A stretch of DNA of 64,000 nt from AWTP1-13 sp050248715 (GTDB lineage Bacteria > Pseudomonadota > Alphaproteobacteria > Rhizobiales > Hyphomicrobiaceae): NCBI GenBank assembly GCA_050248715.1, contig JBFWRV010000028.1:1-64000 (forward strand), in the 5' to 3' direction. Each line of letters opens with the position of its first letter. Positions within the stretch are counted from its first letter, which is position 1. Below, one piece after another: positions 53,103 through 62,311 of this stretch. A program made the position numbers and the translations under genes. The notes under the pieces were generated by a model. That model was not told the DNA's origin and did no database searches. It worked only from the letters and a program-made list of their open reading frames with translations.

Positions 53103-54953
53103 CTACTTCGATCGCGCGCAATCGCGAAAGATCTGCAGCTGGGTTTCGCTGAAGTACTCTACCTTGCGGTTCTTATTTCTGTGAGATAAGTGCAAACACA
53201 AATCGGGCGCAATCGTTCTCGTGTAGTCGCGCGTGGTATCATCCACATCCACGGCATCAAGAAATTTCCGGTTTTCGCTGACGAACTCCATCGCCAATTT
53301 GTGACTTACGAACAAGAGCTCATTGAGAATAGCCTTGCGCTCAGCGCCGCTCATCAGGCGTATCGGCAGCTTCTGTACGGCAAAGTCAAGCCACTTTGTA
53401 GAGGACTCACTCTTTTTTACGACATTCGCGATCAGTAGCCGCATTTCCTCCGGGCTCAATATATTCTCCAACTTTTCTCGCGAAATGCGTGCAACATCGA
53501 AGTCATCAAGAGTGGCATCGGTCAGAATTTTTCTCAACAGCTCCTCGCGAAGCTTCTCCGAAAAATTCAAGTGCTCGAATGCGGCAATGGCATACGACGC
53601 TCTCGTTTTCACAATTGCCCGCACGGCATCGTGTTGAACCTCTGCCGGCATCCGCTCTCCAAAGTTCTCCAAGGCAAGCAGTGCAATATTTGGGTTCGCT
53701 GCGAATGCGCCGCGCACACGGACTGCCAGTTGCGCCACCTCCGCATCAGTAATTCGCAACGGAACGATGTGTTTGACGATGAGCTCAATGCTCGCTTCGC
53801 GAAAGACCTTGGCGCGAAGGCTCTGCCGCTGTTCCCGTTTCAAGCGCCCCACCTCGATGAGAATCCTGACGGCTTCGTCGGCGCCGTCGGGAAGACCGAG
53901 AATGCGTTCGATCAAGTCGTCGAACTGCTTCTCGCTGAGCATGCGGGCTTTCCGTGCAACCTTGGACAGATTGTCCGCGCCAACTGCAAGCTGGGTGAGC
54001 AGCTCGAACACGCGGTCCCGATCGGCGACGGGCGAGTTGTCCTGCGTGAGTAACTGAACCAGTGTGGGCAGGTGCCGTTCGTCGACTGCCTCCTTCTCGG
54101 TGTAATATTTGCTCCATACCGAACCGAGGGTCGTCGCCTCGATTTGCGGAGAGAGGCGCAGCTTCAGTGGGCATGTAGTGCTGGCGGGGACGGCGGCCCG
54201 GCATATGCTCTCGAGCACGCGATCGTGAGCTTCGCGGCTGTCAAGCAGGGCGATCCTTGACGACCGCGATTTTCCAGCTTCGATGGCGAGAATGGAATTC
54301 GCGGCACTGATGATCGGTGCTGAAAGGTCCTCATTGGCGCTGCGCTTGGCTATGTATGCGTCGTCATAACGGTATTGCACATCCATCAAGTGGGAATTGA
54401 CCGTCCCCATTACGTTCTGAACAATGGTGTTGCCCGTTCTTCCGGTCAGCAGCCAGAGCGTGGCGCTGGGTTGTCGCTCCCATTCACCCGCGATGAAGGC
54501 GCGTCCTTGCTTGCTGACTATCCCGGATGAGTGCGGTATTGCGGTTGCCGTCATCCAGAGGGGGAAATGTATCCACGTCCACGCGATTATCAGCCAGGCA
54601 CTGGTGCTTCCTACGCGATCTGCGAACGGCGAGACGGCGCGCTTTATGAGCAATGCGAGAGAAAGAGTAAGGAAAAGTATCGGCCAGAACCCCCCGGCGC
54701 TGGTGAGCCAGATGGTGCCGCTCCATCTCAGGTATAGGCCAATGCCGATTCCCAGGATGCACGGAATAATTCCGAACACCGCTACCCCGACCAACGCATT
54801 TTGCCGTGCCGACGAGCCTGCCATCCCCTTTCCTTTCGAAGAAGCAAGAGAATCGACCCATACTGAAAAGCACAACGTGATCACAGCGAGGGAAATGCTG
54901 CTGAAAGTCCCGTCCGGAACGAGGGGAGCAACCGCGTTCTCCGTTCCGCTCAC
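53103..54953 (-). CDS. Large membrane protein of unknown function, low GC
   Basis: A 616-residue protein from a GTG at 54953 with four membrane segments in the first 140 residues (about 18-35, 51-73, 81-103, 117-137). The remaining 470 residues are soluble and almost wholly helical, built of repeated helix pairs that recall HEAT/armadillo-like folds, without catalytic motifs. An ATG at 54824 has a far better ribosome site (AAGGAAAGGGG) and would give 573 residues but removes the first helix. Base composition is visibly more AT-rich than all neighbours, a sign of recent transfer. No mobility gene flanks it. I do not recognise the family. Confidence 0.75.
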   Translation of the reverse strand: MSGTENAVAPLVPDGTFSSISLAVITLCFSVWVDSLASSKGKGMAGSSARQNALVGVAVFGIIPCILGIGIGLYLRWSGTIWLTSAGGFWPILFLTLSLALLIKRAVSPFADRVGSTSAWLIIAWTWIHFPLWMTATAIPHSSGIVSKQGRAFIAGEWERQPSATLWLLTGRTGNTIVQNVMGTVNSHLMDVQYRYDDAYIAKRSANEDLSAPIISAANSILAIEAGKSRSSRIALLDSREAHDRVLESICRAAVPASTTCPLKLRLSPQIEATTLGSVWSKYYTEKEAVDERHLPTLVQLLTQDNSPVADRDRVFELLTQLAVGADNLSKVARKARMLSEKQFDDLIERILGLPDGADEAVRILIEVGRLKREQRQSLRAKVFREASIELIVKHIVPLRITDAEVAQLAVRVRGAFAANPNIALLALENFGERMPAEVQHDAVRAIVKTRASYAIAAFEHLNFSEKLREELLRKILTDATLDDFDVARISREKLENILSPEEMRLLIANVVKKSESSTKWLDFAVQKLPIRLMSGAERKAILNELLFVSHKLAMEFVSENRKFLDAVDVDDTTRDYTRTIAPDLCLHLSHRNKNRKVEYFSETQLQIFRDCARSK

Positions 54954-55390
54954 GGAAACTGTCGAGTATGCCTAGCTCAGGAGCAGGCCTTTGGGCTGCA
55001 AGAGGCCCGCTTCACTGCCAAGAGTGCTACACTTCCTGGTGCGAGATCAACGAGCAGCAACACAAGCAGGGGGCGGCAGTAACCTGCGCCGCCCAACACG
55101 GCCCGCAGGGCGGCGCGGTCGGGTCTCGGCCGGAGCACGCCATGCGGCGCTTAGGCGGGTGGAGAACTGCGACCTCAAGAAGCGATCGATGAGAGCCCAC
55201 GGCGCGCTTCCTGGCGTCTAGGAACGCTGTTCAGCGCGTCGCTGCAGCCGCCTGCGCCATGAGGGTGCCGACAGGGCTCGCTCGTCGGCGCCGTCTTGTG
55301 GGCATGGCGGCTGGGGGATGACGACCCCTGCGTTCAGGGCCGCCATCAACCGGGTCCGTCTGGGCCACCGGGCCTTGGGAGAGAGGGCTC
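54954..55390. other. Spacer at the edge of the low-GC gene
   Basis: About 440 bases, returning to high GC. Short frames on both strands do not resemble proteins. No attachment-site repeat was found matching the other end near 53.1 kb by eye. Confidence 0.35.
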
Positions 55391-56350
55391 TCAGCCACGC
55401 TTAGGGTCGAGCCCGCCGAAGGGCGGATCCCGCTCGAGCGCTTCCTGGATGCGCTGGCGGTCGACTTCCACCTTCAAGCCTGCACGCTCGAGCTGAATCA
55501 GCATCGGCGAGCGGCTGTCGCGGTTCTCCCAACCGCGGTTGAGGGCCTCCGTCAGCTCGGCATAGGCAAGGTTGGCGAGGCGCATCGGCACGCCGAGCTC
55601 GCGCCCGAGCTCCGTGGCGAGCCGCATGTCCTTGTGGGCGAGCTTTAAGGCGAAGCTCGGCGGATCGTACGAGTTGACCAGGAAGCGGTCGCCCAGACGA
55701 TCGAATGTACGCGAGCGCCCCTGGGCACCGCTGCGCACGGCCTCCCACAGGGCCAACGGCTCGACGCCGCCCTTGATGCCCATCGAAAACACTTCGGCAA
55801 GGCAGGTCTGGATGGCATAGCCGGCGCAGTTGTGCACCAGCTTGGCGACCGAGCCGGCGCCGATCGGGCCGATGTAGCTGGCGGCGTCCCCGATTGCATC
55901 GAGCTCCTTCTTGTATTTGTCGAACACCGCCTTGTCGCCACCGACCCAGATTGCGAGCCGGCCCGACTTCGCTCCCGCCGGCCCGCCGCTGACCGGCGCG
56001 TCGAGCAGGTGGATGCCCTTCTCCGCGTAGGCCTGCTGCAGGCGGCGAATGACGGTCGGAGAGTTGGTGGTGAGATCGAAGAGGGCGGTGCCCTTTATCA
56101 TGCCGTCGGCCAATCCGTCCTTGCCGATTGCCACGGCTTCGAACTCGGGCGGGCCGGGCAGAGAGGTAAACACCACCTCGCAGGCCTCACCGACGGCCTT
56201 GGGACTGTCCGCCCATTGCGCGCCGGCAGCCAGGTGCACGCCGGCGTTCTGCCGCCGCAGGTCGTGCACGACAAGCTTGCAGCCCGCCTTCTGCAGGTTG
56301 GATGCCATGCTGGCACCCATGATGCCGAGACCGATGAACCCTACTTTCAT
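55391..56350 (-). CDS. Beta-hydroxyacid dehydrogenase (3-hydroxyisobutyrate dehydrogenase family)
   Basis: A 319-residue NAD(P)-dependent dehydrogenase. The Rossmann motif GFIGLGIMGASMASNLQKAG opens the protein; the substrate-binding DAPVSGGPAGAKSGRLAIW lies at about 117-135 and the catalytic Lys is in SVAKLVHNCAGY (about 170). The length is a little over the usual 290-300. It is the last gene of the minus-strand catabolic cluster, separated from the frameshifted gene by 286 bp that contain a repeat. The substrate is not clear; members act on 3-hydroxyisobutyrate, tartronate semialdehyde or related acids. Confidence 0.9.
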   Translation of the reverse strand: MKVGFIGLGIMGASMASNLQKAGCKLVVHDLRRQNAGVHLAAGAQWADSPKAVGEACEVVFTSLPGPPEFEAVAIGKDGLADGMIKGTALFDLTTNSPTVIRRLQQAYAEKGIHLLDAPVSGGPAGAKSGRLAIWVGGDKAVFDKYKKELDAIGDAASYIGPIGAGSVAKLVHNCAGYAIQTCLAEVFSMGIKGGVEPLALWEAVRSGAQGRSRTFDRLGDRFLVNSYDPPSFALKLAHKDMRLATELGRELGVPMRLANLAYAELTEALNRGWENRDSRSPMLIQLERAGLKVEVDRQRIQEALERDPPFGGLDPKRG

Positions 56351-56503
56351 CCTCGTTGTCTCCTCACGCTTGTCGTTGGGGCCCGATGATCAAACTCTAT
56401 GGTGCGGGCCGGCCGGATGTCGATGTCATCCCGCGCATGGCCGATGCGCCGGCGCCAGCGCCCACTCCCGCCGTGGTGCTGAGCCCCAGTCCCGAACCCC
56501 AGT

Positions 56504-56563
56504 CCTGAGCCTGTCGAGGGATGGGACGCTTACCCCGAGTCGTGCTTCGACAAGCTCAGCACG
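56504..56563. repeat. CTGAGC-TGTCGA palindromic repeat
   Basis: CCTGAGCCTGTCGAGGG (56504-56520) and the inverted form TGCTTCGACAAGCTCAGCACG (56543-56563) make an imperfect palindrome; shorter copies of GCTCAGCACGG follow at 56575-56610. This is a widespread intergenic repeat type in proteobacteria. Confidence 0.6.
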
Positions 56564-56636
56564 GTTATCAGTGTGGTTCAGCACGGGTTGCGTGCATGGC
56601 TCAGCACGGGGGTGTGCGTGCGGCCCGGCGCGAGCC

Positions 56637-57154
56637 CTACTTGGTCATGCGCGGCGTGATCGGCTTGAAGATTCGCACGCCCGGCAGATCGAAGAGCCCT
56701 GCCGTCAGCCCGCCCTGCGGAACGATGGCGATGCCGCGACCCGAGATGTCCGGTCCAGCCCCGCACTCGCCAGGCGGATGACAGCGGCGTTGTGGGGCGC
56801 GGGAACCTCGGCCGCCCCTTCGAGCACAAGAAGATGCGCGTCGAGGGGAACATCGGGCGTTGCATCAATGCCGGCGAACAGGTTGCGATACCAGTTGCTG
56901 TGCTCGACCTGCCATTCGCCCGTCGAAGCCGGGCCGCCGTGAGCGCGATATTCTGCGCTCTCGAACACCTCGGCCGAGGCGACATCGTGCATGGCAAGCC
57001 ACGGCGATGGCGTCGGCGTCAGAGCACGAAAGCGCTGGCTGGCGCGGAAGCCCGGTACGTTGCGGATGAGCCTGGCCACGTGGCCCAGATACCAGACATG
57101 CCAATCGGCCTCGCGCGCCGGGTTGCGAAACTCCATCTCGACCATGTAGAGCAT
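56637..57154 (-). pseudogene. Dimeric alpha+beta-barrel-like protein, broken by one base
   Basis: The frame from the ATG at 57154 reads MLYMVEMEFRNPAREADWHV and continues to SAGLDRT, then leaves the gene and stops at 56705. The -1 frame resumes exactly with DISGRGIAIVPQGGLTAG and ends FKPITPRMTK and TAG at 56637-56639. Adding one C at 56750-56751 (one G on the coding strand) restores a 172-residue protein. It resembles small EthD/ABM-like barrel proteins found in aromatic or acyl side-chain clusters. It lies 19 bp after the GMC gene, so it belonged to the operon. A sequencing error is possible. Confidence 0.75.
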
Positions 57155-57173
57155 CGGCGTCTCCCACCCCGGT

Positions 57174-58790
57174 TCAGGCGTTCTTGGCGTCCTCCAGGAT
57201 CATGGCGGCGCCCTTCTCGCCGATCATGATCGACGGCGCGTTGGTGTTGCCGCCCACCACCTGGGGCATGATCGAGGCGTCCATCACGCGCAGACCGCGG
57301 ATGCCGCGCAGGCGCAGCCGCGGATCGACCACCGCATCCGACCCTGTCCCCATGCGGCACGTGCCGACGGGATGCAGGTTGGAGACGCCGCGGTTGCGCA
57401 AGTCTGCGAGAAGCTCCTCGTCGCTCGTCACGGCGGGTCCGGGCTGAACCTCGGCGCCGATGTAGGGCTTGAGCGCCGGCTGATCGGCGATCTTCCGCGC
57501 CAATCGCAAGCCGTAGAGCATCGCGTCCACATCGTGGGCCGTCTCGAGATATCGGAATTCGATCTTGGGAGCGCTCAGGGGGTCAGGGCTCTTGAGGCTG
57601 ACCCTGCCGCGCCCCTCGGGCCGCAGATGTACCGGAGAGATCGAGAAGCCCGGCCACTTGTGAGCGTAGATCCCGCTGGCGTCGCGTTTCTCGATCGACC
57701 ATAGGAAGATGTTCATCTGCAGGTCGGGCCGATCGAAGCGGGGGTCCGAGCGCACCAGGATGCCCGCGAGCGTACTGATTCCCGCAAGCGGCCCCCTGCG
57801 GCCGAGCGCATACTGGATGCCGGCCATCACCTTGCGCGTGGGCGAAAGCGCAAGATCGTTGAGCGTTCCGGTTTTCGTCGAGCGCCAGGCGACGTAGGAG
57901 TTGAAATGGTCGTGCAGGTTCGCGCCGACCGCCGGCAGATCGCGCACGACGTTCAGGCCCATCTCCTTGAGATGGGCCGCCGGGCCAACTCCGGACAGCA
58001 GCAGCAATTGCGGAGATCCGTACACGCCGCCCGAGACGATGACCTCGCCCCGAGCACGCGCAGTCTCCAAGCCCTTGGGCGTGCGGTATTCGACGCCGAC
58101 GGCGCGTCCGTCCTCGATGAGGAGGCGGGTCGCGTGCGCATTCGGCGTGACGACCAGGTTCGCTCGGCCGCGCGCCGGCTTCAGGTAGGCGACCGCAGTG
58201 CTCCATCGACGGCCCTTGCCGACCGTCGTCTGGTAGTAGCCGACGCCCTCCTGGGTCGCTCCATTGAAGTCGGGATTGCGCGGCACCCCAGCCTGCACGG
58301 CGGCATCGATGACGGCATCGACGATCTCGCTGCGAAAGCGACTGTCGCTCACCTTCAGGGGGCCGCCGACGCCGTGGAACGCGTTCTCGCCGCGCTCCTG
58401 GTCCTCGGATTTGCGGAAATAGGGGAGCACGCTGGCGTAGTCCCACCCGTCGCATCCGCGCTGGCGCCAGCCGTCGTAATCAGCGGCCGTCCCTCGCATG
58501 TAGACCATGCCGTTGAGCGAGCTGGTGCCGCCGAGCATCTTGCCGCGTGGCTGGTAGGAGGTGCGGTTGTTGAGCCCGGGGATGGGTTCGCTCTCGAATT
58601 TCCAGTTGTAGCCGGCGTGCGTGTAGAGCTTGTGATAACCGATGGGGATGTGGACCCAGGGGTGGTCGTCGCGCCGGCCGGCCTCGAGCAGCAGCACCCG
58701 GTAGCGGCCCGACTCCGACAGCCGCGCCGCGACCACGCAGCCCGCCGATCCCGCGCCCGTGACGATAAAGTCGAAATCCTGAGCGCCCAT
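57174..58790 (-). CDS. GMC-family FAD oxidoreductase (choline/alcohol dehydrogenase-like)
   Basis: A 538-residue flavoprotein that oxidises an alcohol to aldehyde. FAD-binding GAGSAGCVVAARLSESG is at about 12-28, the first GMC signature RGKMLGGTSSLNGMVYMRG at about 82-100, and a second at VIVSGGVYGSPQLLLLSGVG (about 250-269). The catalytic His and Asn lie in LHPVGTCRMG and VVGGNTNAPSIMIGEKG near the C-terminus. It starts 2 bp after the CoA-transferase stop, so the two are in one transcript. Confidence 0.95.
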   Translation of the reverse strand: MGAQDFDFIVTGAGSAGCVVAARLSESGRYRVLLLEAGRRDDHPWVHIPIGYHKLYTHAGYNWKFESEPIPGLNNRTSYQPRGKMLGGTSSLNGMVYMRGTAADYDGWRQRGCDGWDYASVLPYFRKSEDQERGENAFHGVGGPLKVSDSRFRSEIVDAVIDAAVQAGVPRNPDFNGATQEGVGYYQTTVGKGRRWSTAVAYLKPARGRANLVVTPNAHATRLLIEDGRAVGVEYRTPKGLETARARGEVIVSGGVYGSPQLLLLSGVGPAAHLKEMGLNVVRDLPAVGANLHDHFNSYVAWRSTKTGTLNDLALSPTRKVMAGIQYALGRRGPLAGISTLAGILVRSDPRFDRPDLQMNIFLWSIEKRDASGIYAHKWPGFSISPVHLRPEGRGRVSLKSPDPLSAPKIEFRYLETAHDVDAMLYGLRLARKIADQPALKPYIGAEVQPGPAVTSDEELLADLRNRGVSNLHPVGTCRMGTGSDAVVDPRLRLRGIRGLRVMDASIMPQVVGGNTNAPSIMIGEKGAAMILEDAKNA

Positions 58791-58792
58791 GG

Positions 58793-60049
58793 CTAGACGA
58801 CCCCTTCGTCCGACAGCTTGCGCAAGGCCTCGGGCCCGATGCCGAGCAGACTGGCAAGCACCTCGGCCGTATCTTCTCCGAGCGCACGCCCGGCGTGGCG
58901 ATGCTCGGCGGGTGTGTCGGAGAGCTTAGGTATCGGCGCGGGCAGTACGAGGGGCCCGACCCTGGGATCGTCCACGCGCAGCAGGTTCTCCCGCGCCTGG
59001 TACTGCGGATCCTTGAAGATGTCGGCGATACTGTAGAGGGGACCACAGGGCACCTCGCCCGACTCACAGCGTGCGAGCACCTCCTCAGTCGTCAGACTCG
59101 CGACCCACTGGCCGACGATCCGGTTGACCTCCTCGAGGCGTTGCGCGCGGGCAGGCGAGGTCGCGAACTCGGGCATGGTCGCGAGCTGGGGCTGGCCCAT
59201 CACGGCCGCAAACCGCTCGAACATCTTGTCGCTGGTGCAGGCGATGGCAACCCAGTCGTCGCTGGCAGTCCGGTAGTGGCTGTGAGGCGCGACATTGACC
59301 GTGTCGGCGCCCCTGCGCTCGCGCACGAACCCGCTCCTGGCGTAGGCGGGCGCAATCTCGTCGAGCACGCGGAACACGGATTCATAGAGCGCAATGTCGA
59401 TGCACTGGCCCTTGCCGGTGCGCTCCCTGGCGCGCAGCGCCGTCAGGATGCCGATGACACCCCACATGCCCGACATGTAGTCGGCAAGCGAGGTGGAGCC
59501 CGGCACGACGGGCGTGCCGCCCGGCTCGCCCGCGAGAGCGCTCAGGCCGCCGAAGCCGTGGGCTATGCGGGCAAAGCCCGGCTTGTCGCGCATCGGGCCG
59601 GTCTGTCCGTAGGCGGATATGCGCAGCATGACGAGGCGCGGATTGGCGGCGCTCAGGGCCTCGAATCCCAGGCCCCACTTCTCGAGCGTGCCCGGCCGGA
59701 AATTCTCCAGCACCACGTCGGACTTGGCGACGAGCGCGCGAAAGATCTCCGCACCCTTCGGAGTACGCAGGTCCAGCGTGACCGACTTCTTGTTGCGTGC
59801 CTCGCTCAGCCACACGAGGGTGTCGCCAACCTCGGTCGGCGTGCCGAATCGGCGCAGCGGATCGCCGACCCTGGGCTGTTCGATCTTGATCACCTCGGCG
59901 CCGAAATCGGCCAGCACCGTGCCTGCGAACGGCGCGGCGAGAAAGGTGGCGATGTCGAGCACCCGCACCCCACCAAGCGCGCTCCCGCGGGCACTCGCGC
60001 CCTCAGCCGCCTGGAGGGGACCGCTGCCTTCCGCTGTCTTCTCGCTCAT
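58793..60049 (-). CDS. CaiB/BaiF (class III) CoA transferase
   Basis: A 418-residue enzyme that moves CoA between carboxylic acids. It has GVRVLDIATFLAAPFAGTVL (about 27-46), GAEVIKIEQPRVGDPLR, the VLENFRPG motif, and the catalytic Asp in SLADYMSG (about 190). Typical length is 380-410. The ATG at 60049 follows the SDR stop by eight bases. The substrate is unknown, but its company (SDR, alcohol oxidoreductase, beta-hydroxyacid dehydrogenase) fits activation and oxidation of a side chain. Confidence 0.94.
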   Translation of the reverse strand: MSEKTAEGSGPLQAAEGASARGSALGGVRVLDIATFLAAPFAGTVLADFGAEVIKIEQPRVGDPLRRFGTPTEVGDTLVWLSEARNKKSVTLDLRTPKGAEIFRALVAKSDVVLENFRPGTLEKWGLGFEALSAANPRLVMLRISAYGQTGPMRDKPGFARIAHGFGGLSALAGEPGGTPVVPGSTSLADYMSGMWGVIGILTALRARERTGKGQCIDIALYESVFRVLDEIAPAYARSGFVRERRGADTVNVAPHSHYRTASDDWVAIACTSDKMFERFAAVMGQPQLATMPEFATSPARAQRLEEVNRIVGQWVASLTTEEVLARCESGEVPCGPLYSIADIFKDPQYQARENLLRVDDPRVGPLVLPAPIPKLSDTPAEHRHAGRALGEDTAEVLASLLGIGPEALRKLSDEGVV

Positions 60050-60057
60050 TTTTGCAA

Positions 60058-60858
60058 TCAGTAGTGGATCGAGCCGGGCGCGCCGCCGCCCGCGGCGATG
60101 ACATCGCCGTTGAGGGCCACCGCCTTGCCGGAAGCGAGGAAGACGCAGACGTGGGCGATATCCTCGGCGGTGATGAGCTTGCGGGCGAGGTTGCGCCCGG
60201 CCATGCGGCTCTCGATCTCGGCCGCCGATACGCCTTGCGCCTTGGCCTGCGCCGCCATTACGTCCGGCGTCTTCTCGGTGCGGGTAAGCCCCGGGTGCAC
60301 GCACACGGCAGAGACGCCGTGGGGCGCCAGCTCGTCTGCCAGGTTCTTGGTGAGTGCGGCGACCGAGACGTTGCGCATGGAGCCGATGATCGTGCCGGTC
60401 TGGCGCGCTGCCAGACCAGACACGTTGATGATGCGGCCGGACTTCTGCTTGATCATATGCGGCGCGACCTCCCGCGCGGTGCGCAGGTAGCCCATCACCT
60501 TGACATTCATATCGGCCCAGAAGTGCTCGTTGGTGATCTCCGTGAGAGACGGCGGCTTCGACTGTCCGCCCGCCTGCGCCGCACAGTTGACGAGGATGTC
60601 GATGCGGCCGAAGGCTTGGGCCACGTCGCTGACCATCTTCTTCACGGCGGCGTCGTCGCCGGTGTCGGTGCTGAACTGCAGTACCTTCAGGCCGCTGTTG
60701 CCGGCGATGTCGGCAGCGGCGCTCTCGAGCGCGGCCTTGTCGCGCGCAACGATGGCGACGTTCACGCCCTCCCGTGCCAGCTCTTTGGCGATCGCCTTGC
60801 CGATGCCGCGGTTGCCGCCGGTAACGATCGCAGTCTTGCCTTTGAGCTCCAGATCCAT
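60058..60858 (-). CDS. Short-chain dehydrogenase/reductase with non-canonical active site
   Basis: A 266-residue SDR, first gene of the cluster. The nucleotide-binding TGGNRGIG (residues 13-20) and NCAAQAGG (91-98) are good, and a Ser is at the usual place (INVSGLAARQ, Ser147). The catalytic YxxxK is absent: where it should be, residues 160-171 read SMRNVSVAALTK, with Arg or Asn for Tyr and Val for Lys. Some SDR subfamilies share this RNV-VAALTKNLADEL pattern, so it is not decay. Catalysis, if any, must differ from classical members. Confidence 0.9.
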   Translation of the reverse strand: MDLELKGKTAIVTGGNRGIGKAIAKELAREGVNVAIVARDKAALESAAADIAGNSGLKVLQFSTDTGDDAAVKKMVSDVAQAFGRIDILVNCAAQAGGQSKPPSLTEITNEHFWADMNVKVMGYLRTAREVAPHMIKQKSGRIINVSGLAARQTGTIIGSMRNVSVAALTKNLADELAPHGVSAVCVHPGLTRTEKTPDVMAAQAKAQGVSAAEIESRMAGRNLARKLITAEDIAHVCVFLASGKAVALNGDVIAAGGGAPGSIHY

Positions 60859-61050
60859 GGGCCGCCTCCTCGTGCCATTGCCTCTTGCATCGGGCAGTGG
60901 GCCAATGTCCTAACCGGACAGGGCCGGTGTCAATCGCCGATCAGGAGAGACAGGTGCGCTTCTCCCATGCATCCCAGGCCTTGCGTTGACAAGCATGCTG
61001 CGTGACAGGCCTAGTGGCCGCCTCGGGTTTGCCAGTGGGAGGGAAGAAAC

Positions 61051-62010
61051 ATGGCTGAGGACACGCCGCGCATCGGGTGGATTGGCGCCGGCCGCATGGG
61101 AACACCGATGGCCGAACGCCTCATCAAGGCCGGCCACGACGTCACGGTCTGGAACCGTACGGCCGCCAAAGCCGAGCCTCTGGCCCGCCTCGGGGGTAAG
61201 ATCGCCGCGAGTGCAGCCGAGCTTGCCGCCGCCGACATCGTCTTTTCGATCGTCTCCACCGGCAAGGACCTGGAGGAGGTCTACTTCGGCCCTCGCGGCG
61301 TGGCGTCAGCCGGCGGGAAGCTCCCCAACATCTTCGTCGACTGCTCGACCATCGGCGTGGAGGAGTCGGCCGCGGTGCGCAAGCGTCTCGCTGGGGCTGG
61401 CGCGCAGTATGTCTCCGCGCCGGTGAGCGGCAACGCCAAGGTGATCGTGGCCGGCCGCCTGTCCGCAGTGGCCTCGGGACCCGAAGCCGCGTTCCGCCGC
61501 GTCGAGCCGCTGATCATGGCGTTCGCGCCCGGCGGCGTCTCCTATGTGGGTGAAGGTGAGCTCGCGCGCGTGTGCAAGATCGCACACAACGTGATGCTGG
61601 GCGTCGTCATCGAGAATCTGATCGAGGTCACCCTGCTCGCCAACAAGATGGGGGTGCCGCGGCACGCCTTCCTGGCCTTCATCAACAACTCCGTGATGGG
61701 CTCGGCCTTCACGCGCTACAAGTCGCCCGCCCTGGTCAATCTCGACTGGACCACAACCTTCACGCCCGAGCTGCTGCGCAAGGACATTGATCTCGGATTG
61801 GAGCTCGGGCGCGAGATGGAGGTGCCCATGCCGGTGACCGCGGCCGCCCGCGAGATGCTGCAGAGCCATATCGGCCGCGCGCGCACGCGCCCGGACGCGA
61901 AGAAGATTCTCGCGGCCGACTTCGCCGCGCTGCTGGAGACGATGGCACAGGCCTCGGGCGTGGAGCTCGAGAGCGAGGACGTGCCCGTGTCAACCGGTCT
62001 CGAGCGTTGA
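61051..62010 (+). CDS. Beta-hydroxyacid dehydrogenase (second paralogue)
   Basis: A 319-residue NAD(P)-dependent dehydrogenase of the 3-hydroxyisobutyrate dehydrogenase superfamily, divergent from the catabolic cluster by 192 bp. The Rossmann motif GWIGAGRMGTPMAERLIKAG, the substrate loop SAPVSGNAKVIVAGRLSAV (about 123-141) and the catalytic Lys in VCKIAHNVMLG (about 175) are present. The substrate loop has N-A-K in place of G-G, so its specificity probably differs from the paralogue at 55.4 kb. Confidence 0.9.
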   Translation: MAEDTPRIGWIGAGRMGTPMAERLIKAGHDVTVWNRTAAKAEPLARLGGKIAASAAELAAADIVFSIVSTGKDLEEVYFGPRGVASAGGKLPNIFVDCSTIGVEESAAVRKRLAGAGAQYVSAPVSGNAKVIVAGRLSAVASGPEAAFRRVEPLIMAFAPGGVSYVGEGELARVCKIAHNVMLGVVIENLIEVTLLANKMGVPRHAFLAFINNSVMGSAFTRYKSPALVNLDWTTTFTPELLRKDIDLGLELGREMEVPMPVTAAAREMLQSHIGRARTRPDAKKILAADFAALLETMAQASGVELESEDVPVSTGLER

Positions 62011-62311
62011 GCTCAGCGACTGCCTGTTGGTCGCTGGGTCGAAGAACCGCAGCCGTCCGGAAAGCCGCCCCCTAACGCAGGCGACGCCATCGCCGCGGCC
62101 CGAAGAGAGCGCCCTGGCTCTCCCGAATGGCAGCCGCGACAATATGCTTGCCCCTCCCGGCGAGGCTTAGTTGCAAATGCGACGGCGTCGGCCCAATCGG
62201 CGCTGAGGGCACGAAGCCGATCTTGGGCGCTCCGTGTCGCGAATGGCCGACATTCAGGTGTTTCAAGAACGTGAGTTGACGAGGCGGGGTCGGAGCGGCA
62301 AGACAGCTTGC
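62011..62311. other. Spacer upstream of the metal-efflux module
   Basis: About 300 bases with no gene. It presumably holds the promoter of the copper/heavy-metal module. I see no clear CueR- or CopY-type palindrome. Confidence 0.35.

Noticed and set aside
53103..55390. Genomic island with attachment sites around the low-GC gene
   Set aside because: No direct repeats, integrase or tRNA were found at either end by eye, so only the composition shift is reported.
58895..60064. A 389-residue plus-strand frame
   Set aside because: Antisense shadow of the CoA transferase.
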